DNA from: Planctomycetota bacterium
GTDB taxonomy: Bacteria; Planctomycetota; Phycisphaerae; Sedimentisphaerales; Anaerohalosphaeraceae
Direction of reading: 5' to 3'
DNA length: 19,165 nucleotides
NCBI GenBank assembly: GCA_030637065.1
Contig: DAOVVQ010000036.1
Coordinates: forward strand, 1 to 19,165
Positions 1 through 6,289 of this stretch are shown here, piece after piece (positions within the stretch are counted from its first letter, which is position 1; every line of letters starts with the position of its first letter). The translations under genes were made by a program, and so were the position numbers. The notes under the pieces are model-generated. The model was not told the origin of the DNA. It did no database searches and worked only from the letters and a program-made list of their open reading frames with translations.

Positions 1-2157
1 AAGCTGCTTGTTCGTCAGTTCGCTGTTTGTCGCCAGGTCCTCTTCCGTAATAATGTCGAAGACCTTGCTCATTTCTTCGTTGGTCATCGGATCGATCAAC
101 ACATTCTCGACAAAAATGCGGTCCTGACGCAGACCGATACCCGCAGACCCGACGGGACGCCTGCCTATCAGCGGTGAAACCGGTCTCACAGCGTAACCAC
201 CGGGTGCTGCGCCCGCGGGCAACTGTTCCTCCGACACACGTCGAACCTCCTTGAGAACGCCAATACCCACCGGCATCCCCGGAGAACCGACTTCCAACTC
301 TTCCGTGTCAAGTCTGAAATGCTGTATATTCCCCTTCTCATAAAGTTCCAGACCGGACTTGGGAGCTATCTTGGACAGGTTCTCGAGACGAGTCACCAAG
401 CCCCATCGGCTGCGGTCTGTGCCGACACCGGGCGGGTCCATCAACTCATCTATATTCGCGTACGGAGACCAGCCCTCTATGCCAATGACAAAACCGGGGA
501 TCATCACATCATCTTCGTCATCGCCAGAGTACGTCGACGCCGAATATGACGCAGCGCCGACATGACCCAAAAACCCGGCTGCACCGCCCACAGAACCGGG
601 CTGTATCGCAAATTCAGCATCAGGTAGATTCGCAGCGTACTTAATCGACATTCGCGTCAAAAACAACTGCTTTCGCTCATCCCTGGGAAACGAAACCACC
701 ATGCTGACATCACCGGATTCGAACGCCTCGTAAAGCTCCGCCTGATCGGAATTATTCTCCGCATTCGGAAGACAGGTGATCATCAGCTCATTCAACTGCG
801 GAATCACTTCACGATACTTGAAAAGATTCATTTGCTTCTGTATCTTCGCCGCAATCGCCCCGCTGCGACCGGTCTGAGTCTCCAGTTCACTCGTCGCCTC
901 ACGCGCCATCATAACAACATTACTCGTTTGCGAACGCAGCGAACTGTTGCTGTTGTAAAGACGCCTCGCACGGCTGACATTGCCGTAACTCAATACCGCA
1001 ACCGCCATCAGAATACTCGCCGCAATCGTGAAATATTTCCCCTTGCGATTCCACGTCATCGCCCTGGCTATCCTGCGGGGAAGAAGGTTCGTCTCGATCG
1101 TCGACTCGCCGAGAAGCTGAACCGCCAGACCGTAAACTACACCGAAATCGGACACGTTCTTGTGGAACTTCGCCGACGAGACATCCTCGCCGACCTTGAG
1201 CTTCTCGAAGGTATCCGGCTTTACAACCGGCACACCGAGCGTCTGCTGAAGGTACTTCGTAACACCCTGAAGCTTCATGCCGCCGCCCAACGCTATGATC
1301 TTCGAGAATCCCTTCTTGCCGCTCGAACCGCTGCCCGTATAAAAACCGAGGCTGCGCTGAACTTCACTGCCCAGGTCCGTAAACACAGGCTTCATCGCCG
1401 TGAATATCTGCCGAACGTATTTACTCATCGGGGCCGTGCGTTTGAGCTTCTCCGCCTTGGCCTGCCGCAGCTTGAACGCGTCGGCAATAGCTTCGGTAAA
1501 CGTGTTGCCGCCGATACGAATGCTCCGCTGCCAGACACCGTGCTTCGTGCAAACCACCAGCGTCGTATTCTCGGCGCCCATATCGAGAACCACAATGGGC
1601 TTGCCGCCGTTGCTAATGTCGTTGCGGTCATACATCGCGTAATTATACAACGCCATCGGGGCGATCTGAACGCACGCCACTTTCATATTCTCACGCGAAA
1701 AATGGTCCATCGTCGCGTTGATAAGTTCGTTCTTGATCGCGAAAATGCCAACCTCGGTATCCGGGCTGTCCGGGTTGTCCATGATCTGCCAGTCCCACTC
1801 GACCTCGTTGATGTCGAACGGGATCTGCTGAACAGCTTCGAACTGAACGATCTGCGGTATACGCTTGGTCTCCACGGGAGGAAGCTTGATGAACCTCGCA
1901 AAACTCGTATGACCGGCCACCGAGATAGCCACCTCGTCCTTGCCAAGCTCGTTGCGACCGGAAAACGTCGCCAACGTCTCGCTGATGATCCTGTCTCTTT
2001 CTTCCGCGCCAAGGCCCTCCATCGTCAGAGGCATACTGTGCTCGATATAGTCGAAACCCAGCACTTCGTAACCCTCGTCAGCCCTGCCCAGGCGCAAAGC
2101 CTTCAACGAAATCGTTCCGATATCAATCGCCCAAACGCCACGCCTTCCTGCGCCCAT
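1..2157 (-). CDS. pilM: PilM-like actin-fold ATPase with PilN-like membrane extension (partial, runs off left edge)
   Basis: 719 codons are open on the minus strand with no stop before the window edge, so the C-terminus is missing. The start ATG at 2157 has an AAAGGAG site with about 8 nt spacing. Residues 1-345 look like PilM, the cytoplasmic actin-like protein of type IV pilus and related machines: phosphate-1 motif DIGT at 12-15, phosphate-2 motif DMGAENTT at 192-199, adenosine motif LGGGMKLQG around 290-298. Residues 356-360 read TNLLP, resembling the INLLP motif at the N-terminus of PilN that binds PilM. A single membrane helix follows (about 375-391), then a polar, probably coiled segment (about 395-435), then a long acidic and glycine-rich domain I do not recognise. 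In most bacteria PilM ends near residue 350, so this appears to be a PilM-PilN fusion with an extra C-terminal region. Identification of the PilM half is strong; the fusion reading is inference. Confidence 0.85.
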   Translation of the reverse strand, partial: MGAGRRGVWAIDIGTISLKALRLGRADEGYEVLGFDYIEHSMPLTMEGLGAEERDRIISETLATFSGRNELGKDEVAISVAGHTSFARFIKLPPVETKRIPQIVQFEAVQQIPFDINEVEWDWQIMDNPDSPDTEVGIFAIKNELINATMDHFSRENMKVACVQIAPMALYNYAMYDRNDISNGGKPIVVLDMGAENTTLVVCTKHGVWQRSIRIGGNTFTEAIADAFKLRQAKAEKLKRTAPMSKYVRQIFTAMKPVFTDLGSEVQRSLGFYTGSGSSGKKGFSKIIALGGGMKLQGVTKYLQQTLGVPVVKPDTFEKLKVGEDVSSAKFHKNVSDFGVVYGLAVQLLGESTIETNLLPRRIARAMTWNRKGKYFTIAASILMAVAVLSYGNVSRARRLYNSNSSLRSQTSNVVMMAREATSELETQTGRSGAIAAKIQKQMNLFKYREVIPQLNELMITCLPNAENNSDQAELYEAFESGDVSMVVSFPRDERKQLFLTRMSIKYAANLPDAEFAIQPGSVGGAAGFLGHVGAASYSASTYSGDDEDDVMIPGFVIGIEGWSPYANIDELMDPPGVGTDRSRWGLVTRLENLSKIAPKSGLELYEKGNIQHFRLDTEELEVGSPGMPVGIGVLKEVRRVSEEQLPAGAAPGGYAVRPVSPLIGRRPVGSAGIGLRQDRIFVENVLIDPMTNEEMSKVFDIITEEDLATNSELTNKQL

Positions 2158-2188
2158 ATCGAAATTCTCCTTTAACCCGGCTCTCAGC

Positions 2189-2271
2189 CGCCAAATACCG
2201 CTGGCACTGGACGCCAAATTGAAATATTGTGGACCTCACAGTACGCCAAATCTTTGGCCACCTGCGCCAAA
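2189..2271. repeat. Four copies of CGCCAAA in the pilM/mtaB divergent gap
   Basis: CGCCAAA occurs at 2189-2195, 2212-2218, 2244-2250 and 2265-2271, all in the same orientation (TTTGGCG when read toward pilM). The start-to-start steps are 23, 32 and 21 bp, close to two, three and two helical turns. The third copy is also half of a perfect inverted repeat, GCCAAA-TC-TTTGGC, at 2245-2258. Four identical heptamers in 83 bp of non-coding DNA are unlikely by chance and look like an operator array. The binding protein is unknown. Confidence 0.65.
2221..2249 (-). promoter_or_regulatory. Possible pilM promoter
   Basis: On the minus strand TTGGCG (2249-2244), a 17-nt spacer and TATTTC (2226-2221) form a weak sigma-70-like pair upstream of the pilM start at 2157. 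The -35 element coincides with one copy of the repeated heptamer, so a protein bound to that heptamer could control it. The -10 is poor. Confidence 0.3.
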
Positions 2272-2276
2272 ACCGC

Positions 2277-2305
2277 TTGTCCATTTTACGTAATAATTCT
2301 ATTAT
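2277..2305 (+). promoter_or_regulatory. mtaB promoter, probably giving a leaderless mRNA
   Basis: TTGTCC (2277-2282), a 17-nt spacer and TATTAT (2300-2305) form a good sigma-70-like promoter. A start site 6-8 nt downstream falls at about 2311-2313, immediately before the GTG start codon at 2314. No Shine-Dalgarno sequence lies between. Confidence 0.55.
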
Positions 2306-2313
2306 AGCACATT

Positions 2314-3558
2314 GTGAAAACTTTTACCATAGACACCTTGGGTTGCAAGGTCAACCAATACGAGACCCAGCAGATACGACAACTGCTCCAGAGCCACGGT
2401 CTAAACCCCGTTTCCGCAGGCTCTAAGGCCGATCTCGTCGTCATCAACACCTGCTGTGTCACCCATATTGCATCGTCAAAGAGCCGGCAATCCATCAGAA
2501 AAGCACAAAAAAACAGCCCAAAGGCCACCATAGTCGTCGCCGGATGCCTCCCAGCCGCACAAACCGACGAACTAAACAACATAGGCTCAAATCTCCACAT
2601 CGTCCGCAAAAAAGACGATCTCGCTGCAACACTCGCTGCCCTGGAGCGACACTCAGCCCCCGCCGAACCCAAATTGACCCCTTTAACCGCATTTTCAGGT
2701 CAGACAAGGGCCTTTTTGAAGATTCAAGACGGCTGTGACGGATGTTGCACATACTGTATAGTACCCAAAATTCGCACAAATGTTTGCAACAAAGATGCAA
2801 AAATCGTCATCGAAGAGGCAAAGGCCCTCGCCAAGGCAGGACACAAAGAAATCGTCCTAACCGGAGTATTCTTAGGAGCTTACGGCCAGAATACCGTCGT
2901 CAGAAAAAACTGGGACCCCGCCAGAAGGGACACACTCCCAAGCCTGCTCGAAAAACTGGTCCACGTCCCGAATCTCGCCAGAATAAGGCTTAGCTCATTA
3001 GAAGTAGGTGATGTTACCGAAAAACTGCTCGATGTAATGACCAGATACGACAACATAATGCCCCACCTCCACCTGCCGCTCCAGTCCGGCTCGGACCGCA
3101 TTTTAACCCGAATGAGGCGCCAATACCGAAAAAACGACTTTATCAGCGCAGTCGAGCAATTGAAAACACGCCTCGACCGGCCGGCAATAACAACGGACAT
3201 AATAGTAGGTTTCCCCGGCGAAACCGACGAAGATTTCGAAGAAACCATGACCCTCGCCCGCCAGGTACAATTCTCAAAGGTCCACGTTTTCAGCTACAGC
3301 CCAAGAAAAGGCACCCCAGCGGCAATAATGCCAAACCAGATCAACCCCGAAGTGATCAAAAAAAGATCACAAAAACTACGAAATCTCGACAAAAAACTGC
3401 AAAAAGACTTCCGAAACAGCTTCAAAGGCCAAAAAGTCGAAATAATAACAGAATCAACAAACCCAACAACAGGAAGAACAAAAAGATACTTCAAAGCAGA
3501 ACTAACCAACCAAAAACAAGCCAAACCAGGCGACCTCGTCACCGGAATCCTCGACTGA
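2314..3558 (+). CDS. mtaB: tRNA t6A37 methylthiotransferase MtaB (radical SAM)
   Basis: A 414-residue member of the MiaB/RimO/MtaB methylthiotransferases, which insert sulfur and a methyl group on tRNA adenosine-37. MtaB acts on t6A in ANN-decoding tRNAs. The N-terminal UPF0004 domain has the auxiliary cluster cysteines C11 (in LGCKVNQYET, a form typical of MtaB), C47 (NTCCVT) and C78 (AGC). The radical SAM motif is C141-x3-C145-x2-C148, followed by IVP. Residues from about 345 form a TRAM-like RNA-binding domain ending in GDLVTGIL. The length is normal for the family. The GTG start is the only one that keeps the whole N-terminal motif, and it lies just after a promoter with no ribosome-binding site. 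The 3' end of the gene is unusually A-rich and T-poor. The YgiT-type gene follows after 27 bp on the same strand. Confidence 0.93.
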   Translation: MKTFTIDTLGCKVNQYETQQIRQLLQSHGLNPVSAGSKADLVVINTCCVTHIASSKSRQSIRKAQKNSPKATIVVAGCLPAAQTDELNNIGSNLHIVRKKDDLAATLAALERHSAPAEPKLTPLTAFSGQTRAFLKIQDGCDGCCTYCIVPKIRTNVCNKDAKIVIEEAKALAKAGHKEIVLTGVFLGAYGQNTVVRKNWDPARRDTLPSLLEKLVHVPNLARIRLSSLEVGDVTEKLLDVMTRYDNIMPHLHLPLQSGSDRILTRMRRQYRKNDFISAVEQLKTRLDRPAITTDIIVGFPGETDEDFEETMTLARQVQFSKVHVFSYSPRKGTPAAIMPNQINPEVIKKRSQKLRNLDKKLQKDFRNSFKGQKVEIITESTNPTTGRTKRYFKAELTNQKQAKPGDLVTGILD

Positions 3559-3585
3559 GGACTTTAAATCAAGGAGAGTTGACTA

Positions 3586-3810
3586 ATGAAATGTGTAATT
3601 TGCAGGCAAGGTCAAACCAAAGACGGTTTCGCTACCGTAATCCTGGACAGGGAGCATACGACGGTAGTAATTAAGGAAGTCCCAGCCGACATCTGCGAAA
3701 ACTGCGGCGAATATTATCTCAGCGATACCGTCACAGCCAAAATCGAGAAACTCGCAGCCCAGGCCGTACAAAATGGTGTAGAAATCGAAATCCTGCGCTA
3801 CGCAGCGTAA
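3586..3810 (+). CDS. YgiT-type zinc-finger protein (orphan antitoxin-like)
   Basis: A 74-residue protein with two CxxC pairs (C3/C6 and C37/C40) flanking a short beta-rich stretch, the pattern of the YgiT/MqsA N-terminal zinc-binding domain. ATG at 3586 has an AAGGAG site about 9 nt upstream. In other genomes such proteins commonly follow a small toxin gene (MqsR or a DUF4258-type protein) and act as antitoxins. Full MqsA adds a C-terminal helix-turn-helix, which is absent here, and no toxin reading frame is found on either side. It sits 27 bp after mtaB and may be read through from that promoter. The family call is fairly secure; an antitoxin role is not shown. Confidence 0.75.
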   Translation: MKCVICRQGQTKDGFATVILDREHTTVVIKEVPADICENCGEYYLSDTVTAKIEKLAAQAVQNGVEIEILRYAA

Positions 3811-3960
3811 GCAGCAGCTAACCTGACGGCCCAGTGCTATGGGTGTGCTGGCACCAGCATGTTTGAACTGCTTACATCCCCACGCAAACACAGGCCAATA
3901 CGGGTTTTGTTATTGTACCCTTTTTGTTTCCAAATACCTTTATCCTGAGATTATTACAGC
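3811..3960. other. Convergent intergenic gap, no clear terminator
   Basis: The gap lies between the plus-strand YgiT-type gene and the minus-strand cysteine-rich gene. It holds a perfect short inverted repeat, TGCTGG-CA-CCAGCA (3846-3859), without a following T tract. A 4-bp GGGT/ACCC stem before TTTTT near 3905-3925 is too weak to call a terminator. Confidence 0.4.
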
Positions 3961-5109
3961 TCAGCTATTCTCGCAAGCCCCTTTACCAATGCCGTCTTTG
4001 AGTATACATTCGCCCTGCTCACTGCTGCATTTAACAACATACCCACAACTTGTCAAAGCCACCGGGCAACATTTATCTTGGGTTGGGATACAAATATCTT
4101 CAGCACCATTGGGGCCAAATGGACAAATGGCACATAGATTTTTCGCACACATTCTTGGAGCGAAGTCAAAACTTACATCAAATTGTTCCGGATACGACTC
4201 AGGGCACTTGCATTTTATTTTCTCCCACAGTTCTCTTACAACTTTCGATGCCCCTTTGCCGTTTACTGCCATAGCTTCTGTAATTGGCTCAATGCACCTC
4301 TGGAAAAACCGTGCATTCCAAATATCTCCCGGCAACTCTAATTGTTTATTAAAACCTTCTCTCCATATTTTTTTCTTCTCCGTATCCGCCATGCCTTCGA
4401 TAAATATCTCTCTTAACGGCTCACATTTCGTATAATCACGAAGAGCAGCCCATATTCGTTTATGCCATCTTCGTCCATGCCATCTTTCAAATTGTTTTTC
4501 AAACTCAACGTTGTTGCTTAGAACCTGCTTCGCGTCATCCATCGCTTTATTCAATCCATCTTGTTCTTTCCTTCTGCCTTTCTTACTCTTTGCAAGAGAA
4601 CCCACACCTTTATAACTCAGCAGGTACAGGGAAAAAGCAATTCTGGCACAAACTTTTTTGGAACATTTGCTGTCCCATTGAGACAACTTTCTCGTGATAA
4701 AACCGATGATGTCCTTGTCGTACTCTAATAAAAGAATTAACGTTCTCTTGATGGATTCTAAGTCAGCGGGAAGTCCTTTGATATCGTTCTCGTGTTTTTT
4801 ACACAACCTTGCAATGTCTTTTTCTGACCAGCCATCTGCAGAGTAGCTTACTACCAGGTTTTTAATCGAATCGGTGTTCCTTTCCCATATTGTATCCGCC
4901 TGCTTTACTCTATTAGTAACATAAATTAACCAGTGAATAAGGATTTTTTGTGATGGCTGTAAATCGGGAGTTATCACTTCTTCAACAAACTTGATTGGAA
5001 GAACATCTATCCATTCTTCCTGGTTCCATCTCTTGTGATCTAACCAGGAGATTACCTTGAAAATGTTCAGGAGGCGTTTTTCGTAAGCGTTGTCTTTGCT
5101 CGTATTCAT
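3961..5109 (-). CDS. Unrecognised protein with cysteine-rich C-terminus
   Basis: I do not recognise this 382-residue protein. The ATG at 5109 has AGGG about 9 nt upstream. A GTG at 5160 would add 17 residues but has no ribosome-binding site. Residues 1-300 look helical and charged, rich in tryptophan and lysine (segments such as WHGRRWHKRIWAALRDY and LPGDIWNARFFQRCIEP), with no signal peptide or membrane helix. The last 84 residues hold 12 cysteines, including KCKC, a C-x4-C-x2-C run (CAKNLCAIC), a CC pair and further single cysteines spaced 6-11 apart. This suggests one or more Fe-S clusters or zinc sites in a cytoplasmic protein. The DNA is visibly more AT-rich than its neighbours, consistent with horizontal transfer. 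It lies 127 bp downstream of the nucleotidyltransferase on the same strand. An Fe-S DNA-repair or nucleic-acid enzyme is possible but unproven. Confidence 0.75.
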   Translation of the reverse strand: MNTSKDNAYEKRLLNIFKVISWLDHKRWNQEEWIDVLPIKFVEEVITPDLQPSQKILIHWLIYVTNRVKQADTIWERNTDSIKNLVVSYSADGWSEKDIARLCKKHENDIKGLPADLESIKRTLILLLEYDKDIIGFITRKLSQWDSKCSKKVCARIAFSLYLLSYKGVGSLAKSKKGRRKEQDGLNKAMDDAKQVLSNNVEFEKQFERWHGRRWHKRIWAALRDYTKCEPLREIFIEGMADTEKKKIWREGFNKQLELPGDIWNARFFQRCIEPITEAMAVNGKGASKVVRELWEKIKCKCPESYPEQFDVSFDFAPRMCAKNLCAICPFGPNGAEDICIPTQDKCCPVALTSCGYVVKCSSEQGECILKDGIGKGACENS

Positions 5110-5236
5110 CTTTTTAACCCTAAAACTTGTACTGGTTAAAATCAGAAAACTATTTGACACATCTTACTTCACAGAAAGACGTCAGGGATCTTTTTTGCTC
5201 TCCTTGTTCGATATTCATTTCTGTCCTTCATGGATT

Positions 5237-5806
5237 TCAGGATTTTGTTTTCCGGATTTCCTTCAACAGTTGCTCTAAGGAATCTTCTATTTTCAGTTCC
5301 TTCGCCCATTTGGCGAGGTAATCGAAGTCCAGCCTGTCCCATTGAACCATGAGTACGCCCAGAGCATCTTTGAATTGAGCTTGAGATTCTCTGCCCCTCG
5401 ACCATTCCAGTTTGCTCAAAATAGAATCTTCCGCCGAAAGGACGCACAGGTCGATATCCATAACAACCGCACTTTTTCTTCTGTCAAATTCCTGCCGGCT
5501 GTATGGCCTGTTTTTTCTGACGATAAAATCGGCTTTCCAGCCTGCCTTAGTGTCAATGATATTGAACATTGCATTGTCTTTGAGGGCCTGCAAAGCGGCA
5601 TCTTTGCTGGCATAGCAATCCGACCCGAGCATGTCCACAAAGCTCAGCAACTGCTCTTCTCCCGGGTCGATGACAATATCAACGTCATTGGTTGCCCTTG
5701 GATGTCCGTGAAAACTGCTGGAAACGGAACCTGAGAGCATGTACGGAATATTGGCACGTTTCAAAGCCTTGACGAGCGTCTGGAGAAACTCTTTTTGCGT
5801 GGTCAT
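5237..5806 (-). CDS. MNT/AbiEii-like nucleotidyltransferase
   Basis: A 189-residue protein of the DNA polymerase beta-like nucleotidyltransferase fold. Visible motifs are GS at 26-27, the metal-binding pair D41-x-D43 within RATNDVDIVID, and a likely third acidic residue D93 in KADF. A helical region follows (about 100-189). This layout matches small nucleotidyltransferases of toxin-antitoxin or abortive-infection type (MNT, AbiEii); such enzymes can add nucleotides to tRNA or proteins. Its ATG overlaps the stop of the upstream 88-residue gene by ATGA, so the two are translationally coupled. No Shine-Dalgarno precedes it, which fits coupling. The substrate is unknown, and an antibiotic-type nucleotidyltransferase is a less likely alternative. 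Confidence 0.82.
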   Translation of the reverse strand: MTTQKEFLQTLVKALKRANIPYMLSGSVSSSFHGHPRATNDVDIVIDPGEEQLLSFVDMLGSDCYASKDAALQALKDNAMFNIIDTKAGWKADFIVRKNRPYSRQEFDRRKSAVVMDIDLCVLSAEDSILSKLEWSRGRESQAQFKDALGVLMVQWDRLDFDYLAKWAKELKIEDSLEQLLKEIRKTKS

Positions 5807-6069
5807 GGCATTATCTCACAGCCGGGAAAGACCTTGTCGAACATATCTTTGTCGAGCGTAAGACGCAACAGGGCCTTTGTTACCTGATCCTGGTTGTAGT
5901 CGGAATGGCGATGGCGAATTCCGGATACGATGGTCGATCTGAGATTATCGCTGAGTTGAAAGGTCATTTCAGCCCTTTCGCTGATAGTCATTTTTGTAAG
6001 GACGGCAAACTGTTGGGCAGCGCAGTCGCGCGAGGTATCAAGCGGCAATAAAGTAGTATCTCTTTTCAT
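5803..6069 (-). CDS. Small partner protein of the nucleotidyltransferase
   Basis: An 88-residue protein with a central segment around ISERAEMTFQLSDNLRS followed by GIRHRHSDYNQDQV. That pattern resembles short proteins I associate with the upstream side of nucleotidyltransferases of this type, but I cannot name a family. It is not HEPN-like, since the Rx4-6H motif is not evident. ATG at 6069 has no clear ribosome-binding site. A promoter at 6127-6155 faces it. The 4-bp ATGA overlap with the nucleotidyltransferase makes it the first gene of a two-gene unit, the usual arrangement of a toxin-antitoxin pair, so it could be the antitoxin. Confidence 0.72.
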   Translation of the reverse strand: MKRDTTLLPLDTSRDCAAQQFAVLTKMTISERAEMTFQLSDNLRSTIVSGIRHRHSDYNQDQVTKALLRLTLDKDMFDKVFPGCEIMP

Positions 6070-6126
6070 AAGACCGACTCACAGCAAAAAGGGCATATCT
6101 TCCCGGACAAAAAACTGACGCCATTT

Positions 6127-6155
6127 ATGGTAAGCAATTGGCAGGCAAATTTCAA
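6127..6155 (-). promoter_or_regulatory. Promoter for the small-protein/nucleotidyltransferase pair
   Basis: On the minus strand TTGAAA (6155-6150), a 17-nt spacer and TACCAT (6132-6127) are placed to start RNA near 6120, about 50 nt before the ATG at 6069. It stands back to back with the ispD promoter, with 7 bp between the two -35 elements. Confidence 0.45.
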
Positions 6156-6162
6156 CTGAATG

Positions 6163-6192
6163 TTGGCTCTTCGGGGGATTTTTGCATATAAT
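6163..6192 (+). promoter_or_regulatory. ispD promoter
   Basis: TTGGCT (6163-6168), an 18-nt spacer and a perfect TATAAT (6187-6192). The predicted start site is near 6199, leaving a leader of about 90 nt before the ispD ATG. Confidence 0.6.
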
Positions 6193-6289
6193 TGGGGGCG
6201 ATGGACGACTAATAATTTAGACAAGATTGGTCCTGTTACTTGCCCGGCTGGGCTGGTCGGGACGAGGACAAAGACCGGGAAGGCAGCTA

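Noticed and set aside
832..2175. Long plus-strand open frame of 447 codons opposite pilM
   Set aside because: It is antisense to a clear PilM-like protein with all actin-fold motifs; the translation is arginine-rich with no family features. Codon bias of the real gene keeps the opposite frame open.
3849..3870. Sigma-54-like TGGCAC element
   Set aside because: There is no TTGC at the required spacing, and the position is in a convergent gap with no gene to serve.
3839..4435. Plus-strand open frame of 198 codons opposite the cysteine-rich gene
   Set aside because: The minus-strand gene has a ribosome-binding site, a structured cysteine pattern and operon context; the plus-strand frame has none.
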